From Victivallales bacterium (GTDB lineage: Bacteria; Verrucomicrobiota; Lentisphaeria; Victivallales; UBA1829), in the NCBI GenBank assembly GCA_016285335.1, contig JAEEQO010000043.1, forward strand, positions 1 through 17,177: DNA of 17,177 nucleotides, written 5' to 3'. Positions 16,801 through 17,177 of this stretch are shown in pieces. The notes under the pieces were generated by a model, which searched no databases, was not told the origin of the DNA, and saw only the letters and a list, made by a program, of their open reading frames with translations. Position 1 is the first letter of the stretch, and the number at the start of each line of letters is the position of its first letter. The translations under genes and the position numbers were made by a program.

Positions 16801-17177
16801 CCTCGTGAGCGGCACCGGCATCACCGGCATCACCGATGAAAGCATCGTCCTCACCGGCGAAGGCGCTGGCGTCTACCACGCCTACTACAACACCGATGAC
16901 AACAGTGTCCATGCGATGCGCATCGACAACTTCTACGTCGATGTGGCGTACGGCACTGCCGGCGAGTTCATCCCCGAAGGCGCGGTCAACCCGATCACGG
17001 GCGAAACCCTCATCTGGGGCGTGAACGCGTTCTACTACCTGAACAACGCCCTCGACAAGATGGCGCCCGGCCAGAACCTGTACATCAACGGCCGTCTCGG
17101 CAACAACGTTGCCACCCGCGGCCAGGTTGCGAACATCTATCTGACCGGCAGCACCGTCCCGGTCCTGATCAACGGTT
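4823..17177 (+). CDS. Giant repetitive beta-solenoid (adhesin-like) protein, at least 4,118 residues, C-terminus outside window
   Basis: The frame from the ATG at 4823 has no stop to the window edge (4,118 full codons read). The product is rich in Gly, Thr, Val, Asn, Asp and Ala, with only 8 Cys seen. It is built from at least 13 divergent modules of about 180-660 residues, mapped in the next entry. Short strand-turn repeats such as VTIKNSTIGSVYG and LxITGGTxxG fill the modules, as in right-handed parallel beta-helices of surface or secreted adhesins and pectin-lyase-fold proteins. No catalytic motif, RTX nonapeptide array, LPXTG site or Ig-type domain is visible. The N-terminus (MADPKKPKQLSEATPLVEF) is hydrophilic, so there is no Sec signal, and module 1 begins by residue 24. 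Anchor, secretion signal or autotransporter barrel would lie beyond the window. A surface or secreted structural role is inferred; the fold is likely, the function unknown. Confidence 0.9.
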   Translation, partial: MADPKKPKQLSEATPLVEFTPTGNIYVDPSYTSEEATPATSPITGEALTFGENTLTNLTANNNNSPAINPEDGHAFFVSNLKRNTARGNGNDYFFNFNRAKMLGDIYITNSTGGDFSASPRVADTYVADEDGVLNVYIEGSTFGGNLMGFGSQTNTSQTFTGDYEFTFKNSQAQWFCITYGTGYGMGEGGAGNIRFGSLYGNIDLLVDGSTITNNGVIIAGGLHPGNDGAEKAYLRAYIKDSLFQGEFGVIKTGTDGTMFKSEADVDITIEGSTFANVFLMFPNVATNTQARNGEITTTGDVNFKATNTRFAGLNMGAGLGGTGWNRTGWIKGNINFDISGSSNSSRTFIHKGFVGTADEQETVTGTLTNSVFGDFTGYDTRENNQIYADTTLKMTGSTIGNFTFYNTINSGGTVTPTAERIHGAQKLELAGVTAGNVAGNMPGDASPASQPDATFDLTIKASETVTQVGTVSHWDSITIDAGATVRATSFATLDDGKVSIAIGSDVSASSISSLSTLYVTGELVDADTVIVSGLAEDGVNNDMVLYVGDSEVEYTKGIFPGYWEVVGGNLTIHNASSTVLLVNSNYTDGASTELGPKGYTTIAKAQAAVTDKDTTTIMVYAEDPNVEASTFSEAVVSKDYVTSLVGADGYVIDLGGQDIVVGDTAADSASANFTATYTNNINKVAFGNVTGTAKATIDHAVAGEDEAPGIGTIDLTGANVADAQVTVSDSVIGEVKLADQEGFVGNVTIKNSTIGSVYGAASGAVNDLTGGNTIKTVYAEDNGASIKLGSSEVTAYVAGLSSAAEARESLVYGDSVSAGTLVLGDATVEVNEGETTVSGIANSIGKIEATIGGGDVNKLIVGAENNTVGEIDLTIAGGKLNDVAIAEGASVTGPIEVTLKGGTVTNFRDGQPTNTADFGNNVFSTFYGLVYGASVTGALDAGTQGSERILNVEGHAKVASVANFTSLNVTGGTLNVAGGEAKSSISDQNTLEISGDILNQRTINAGIITAVNLNNYGAVGTLRQLDQPGVVALNLSGDLNNFGVVATASANINGNLVNTRKITALGDITVGGTFNNSGDIYFYATSSREGVFTQKGGLVLNNVDLVNTGFISAGKLTGVKNLTTSKMYVTGGAEISGNITIDAGAEVCFTNKANPELANGLSLGGTITMGDTSNLVVSGDLTTSGAKTITVNVGDLIGANEIVRAEGGVDSWTINLVGANAGKYSYVKDSTTVTVYSLGEVFVNSAFSADGKNVFDGKTLAYGINAFATVEEAVANAQAGAKIIIAGDQTGMDVTAAAFDVELIDAVVGAVTAKNLFVESDSTAASIDSAAKLTIDAAALLTVTDTIAANLPIVIDATAGSGSRLVLDVDPEKVTLSADQVTINGKDSYSALVLAGEGEGAPVHAGDLFLISQDNAIYAPSLYTTVEEVLQPNFVDGDTFDAATGDALFAGVNTFGTREEAVATAKDNNGVFVIFDNVVGNKVGEDGVTSLLEVDAARGDDGQTRALVGVHDDGNTPYVSDQDHTTMIVGSTSRGSVYGLSRWYEMSGDYTFIAKDSISTGSALYMTGNNYNSVMNGDINATIEGCTFGTTYIGYGNFGTTDFDPIDINVTVSNSRTGQFRGINISGSTPATINANINISVYDSMIGGAFYGIGTADWVNTAANIYQASFVSGSVNVEVGGTTVSNQFRPGDSIPHGANALQTFNVPTTLHVVATEKSAVTRADWVMEWDTIIIDADATLQVNHGLEYVNAYKASDSAEDNGGQLIQIYVNMSGYAGGTRTVITTEFINTDANMSNISVIGDNDMTGQRQLVYGQNTQSGSVWHLNRVAIFDKADNMYVNDTYSDATSGSTASDGQELYFNANAHNNFEGALFYANDWGGSIILTGGTFEAQDFNGNNVELRAGKVGEVTMGTRQESTLKVAAAATFDSADGSGISSMDVDGNAKLGDVANFKSVSVDKGATVAFGEVSSSNISLFADNVITADSLNFSDATITIDVSKYMGKAHAVIATENGINGALANVQLVGTDADKYGVVLTDKDLVVTTTIQSDTYLNAEYTAATTGTILPDGTYLQYGFNAFSTAADAVANLGSTKNVVTVTGGTLADDITLNGANFVMQGGVIEGFINGTSDDDFSGMNVTIESGKVGGIAMTAGDGAYAVSKAAITFGDDITVDGVVAGAGDTTLTIGGGVTTVGGIEDMKQITLTTSSFLSAGYIDMAGGTVYVTGGAVESQEGNLHKIISTDGGITGVASYACDPGLTIYASAKEVYLMDLTRIYFDPTFTEAVTGTTMANGDMLQWGSNAFSDLTEAMNHVVTGGTLYVSNYNGNVNYNKETDSISLNITGGTINQFHVINPDNGLRTKVYQPITINIDGSRITGDVNNILGRSNSWDSVANSLVYYAPVTVNLSNGRNDNRLRFVGQWDTIQSGITVNLTNWELRGDIKPLFGDARAADGEGYHSFIDMTWDNVTTPSGDKWVTLANVTDWGTLDYINFTIKNSTIREGTGGNNMRICVFDEGNEGRHNRNVPITFTVENSHVNAMLAASNLGGGAQRTTSYQGTSTLNVLGSSNYIKWANWFQTVNMGVDTLLTGGTITFRPGTYEIAPEETVETTGIINVDATGYTGGSKILINLETGFQNVEPGSDSFLLNLKQDVEGKYALVAGTRAMVIWDGVVTNLFYNPIYSSNSTVVGQTGPNGEILVKTIFEEDGETVKVLGNAYGEEEGSSDLYGFEDAKKALVAGNTLYITGGTFGSAEELKPVYGTIADQEATAFVNLGVTGGRFSSIVMAEDGKTVTGDANLELLGGNYGFSYTYEEEREVEVTDPETGETHTETQTVTLTGYTGGDLVGSKDAVTGTSTLTVSANVTVHGNVSEFDNMIVKSNATMSGDVSVTNLEIDCNNTLNVSGALDVGAIHLASAEYEGPSKVVLRADALETFDQKLITVDGEDSFLVKGNELWLISEDPGNVYFCTDFTEAINGTSYNGDLLVYGVNAFSTMSEEILLTRTTSDYTIYVLNGVFDGVYDVTGLGQVNLQLDGGTVGGFVIGDGADGSRSTVRVTANTSAVNVGTLTGVEGSTVGYRVIANKNATFTSIDGIQYFRFGAGQNVSVTTGISYLEDGGELVVDFAGYTAGAGTILKPANGIANFIQKNETIVVAGETIAVSRTQIGAQNNANMLMPYYDEATGSVKIAERGNAAFLDANAHSGMNGETVVIDGVTTTKVYGYNLSNWNVNAARYSISGGTLFADGGETGAFYYFFTGAPISVDVTGITTGGFVAGYNDDSAADQKFRDGDFYARIDGCTLTWFASIAGQGNDGAHQEMVVGNWVSDGEESGHYEDTAWNITISNGTHDTNDFRIARYANLSGGTVNVTIADYDLRGDLMLFDRIFNGKTEGVDSQLKEVNVTLSNVQEPAAKWIQVWEPQEANSTKINLTITDVNLAGNNTSTIGLFGADTTGAWDGEADVYVSGATIVEGNLNGGRGVTDGGLNNITGTRRLHITGGTNRIATVREFTSIEIADGALLTGNRILMSEGQGFILRGETGYTGEVKEFAVVGTTITGTTTAQFLDADGNEIEGYTAVIGATSLFIYKPTKDVFYNSNYNEATTGSSITEVDGSKNFLVYGDNAVSAMKNAYASVDARGGSEKATIQVVDGSGTLYTFGYKTVVNGGQFTNIAGGTNYKSTTTQVDSGEVDPETGEPIMVDVTEVTPAETVASVDITIKAEATVTNVNVANEYSQVSGNALITVADGAAFTGTLNGGNDFVGGNSALVFEGSATAKAITGFDSVTLDADGLVEVTNFTGAAITIDATGFTDFTKKVLVVNGGFDAENMPAVNVIGDGFGYQFLDDGKTLLVTSDLVGNVFANADWTEDDVKDTFVGDMALVWDKNAFASFSKAAAAITGTNTLNISGGTSEDSIVLAGKNDVIVGGTVGTALGALSSKGGVLTVTSDLSAASISGFSAINTTAASITVDGGIQLEEGATITIDMTGYTQDVFDAPILVSGTGITGITDESIVLTGEGAGVYHAYYNTDDNSVHAMRIDNFYVDVAYGTAGEFIPEGAVNPITGETLIWGVNAFYYLNNALDKMAPGQNLYINGRLGNNVATRGQVANIYLTGSTVPVLING
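4892..17177 (+). repeat. Array of 13 divergent header-body-footer protein modules
   Basis: Headers start at 4892, 6560, 8546, 9122, 10331, 10970, 11642, 12842, 13709, 14396, 15587, 16385 and 16928 (residues 24, 580, 1242, 1434, 1837, 2050, 2274, 2674, 2963, 3192, 3589, 3855, 4036). Each starts with a strand like NVFYN, IYFDP or FYVDV, then a variable Thr/Gly loop. Next comes a motif near YGxNAFST (YGINAFAT in 3, YGFNAFST in 6, WGSNAFSD in 7, YGVNAFST in 9, WDKNAFAS in 12, WGVNAFYY in 13; degenerate in 1, 2, 4, 5, 8, 10, 11). An Ala-rich helix-like stretch and a GGTLYV-type strand follow. Many modules end with a footer near IxIDxTGYTG, for example before 6, 8, 10, 11, 12 and 13. Spacing clusters near 180-230 and 400 residues. 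No near-identical DNA copies were seen, so the expansion is old. Confidence 0.8.
7802..8240 (+). repeat. Asn/Gly-rich solenoid stretch inside module 2 (filamentous-haemagglutinin-like coils)
   Basis: Residues of about 994-1139 of the giant protein carry short coils of the type LNNxGxV, LxVxTGxI and GDIxVGGxFNNSGDI. These resemble the coils of filamentous haemagglutinin or pertactin-type helices more than the GGT-type strands elsewhere in the protein. This makes module 2 the longest (662 residues). The likeness is by eye only. Confidence 0.45.

Overview
The window looks like a piece of a GC-rich, Gram-negative bacterial chromosome. The evidence is a SanA-type envelope protein, an exported SGNH-type acetylesterase, strongly C/G-ending codons in the genes, and a very large repetitive beta-solenoid protein. 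An anaerobic or gut-associated member of the PVC group (Lentisphaeria/Victivallales-like) would fit this mix. That is inference from gene style only; no rRNA or marker gene is present.

Left part (1-2899), all on the minus strand: the N-terminal 141 codons of an SLC12-type (cation-chloride cotransporter/APC superfamily) permease that runs off the left edge, with a good sigma70-like promoter; a complete sanA-like gene (607-1293); and a complete exported sialate O-acetylesterase-type SGNH hydrolase with a C-terminal beta-sandwich region (1469-2899). GC-rich hairpins lie between the last two genes.

Middle part (2900-4822): about 1.9 kb with no convincing conserved gene. It divides the minus-strand genes from a divergent plus-strand gene. 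Its first half is AT-rich and holds a 9-bp minisatellite and a candidate promoter. Its second half is T-poor on the plus strand (23 T in 360 bases at 3841-4200), has a 57-bp tandem duplication, and looks like a long untranslated leader.

Right part (4823-17177): one uninterrupted plus-strand reading frame of at least 4,118 codons with a perfect Shine-Dalgarno, still open at the right edge. I read every codon and found no stop. It encodes a giant Gly/Thr/Asn/Val-rich, Cys-poor protein built from at least 13 divergent modules. Each module opens with a recognisable header (an aromatic/Val-rich strand, then an 'YGxNAFST'-like motif, then a 'GxTLYVTGGT'-like strand). Most close with a footer around an 'IxIDxTGYTG'-like motif. 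There is no visible N-terminal signal peptide. Long open frames on the opposite strand here (up to about 2,084 codons) are artefacts of codon bias. The giant protein and its header/footer module are the most interesting content of the window.
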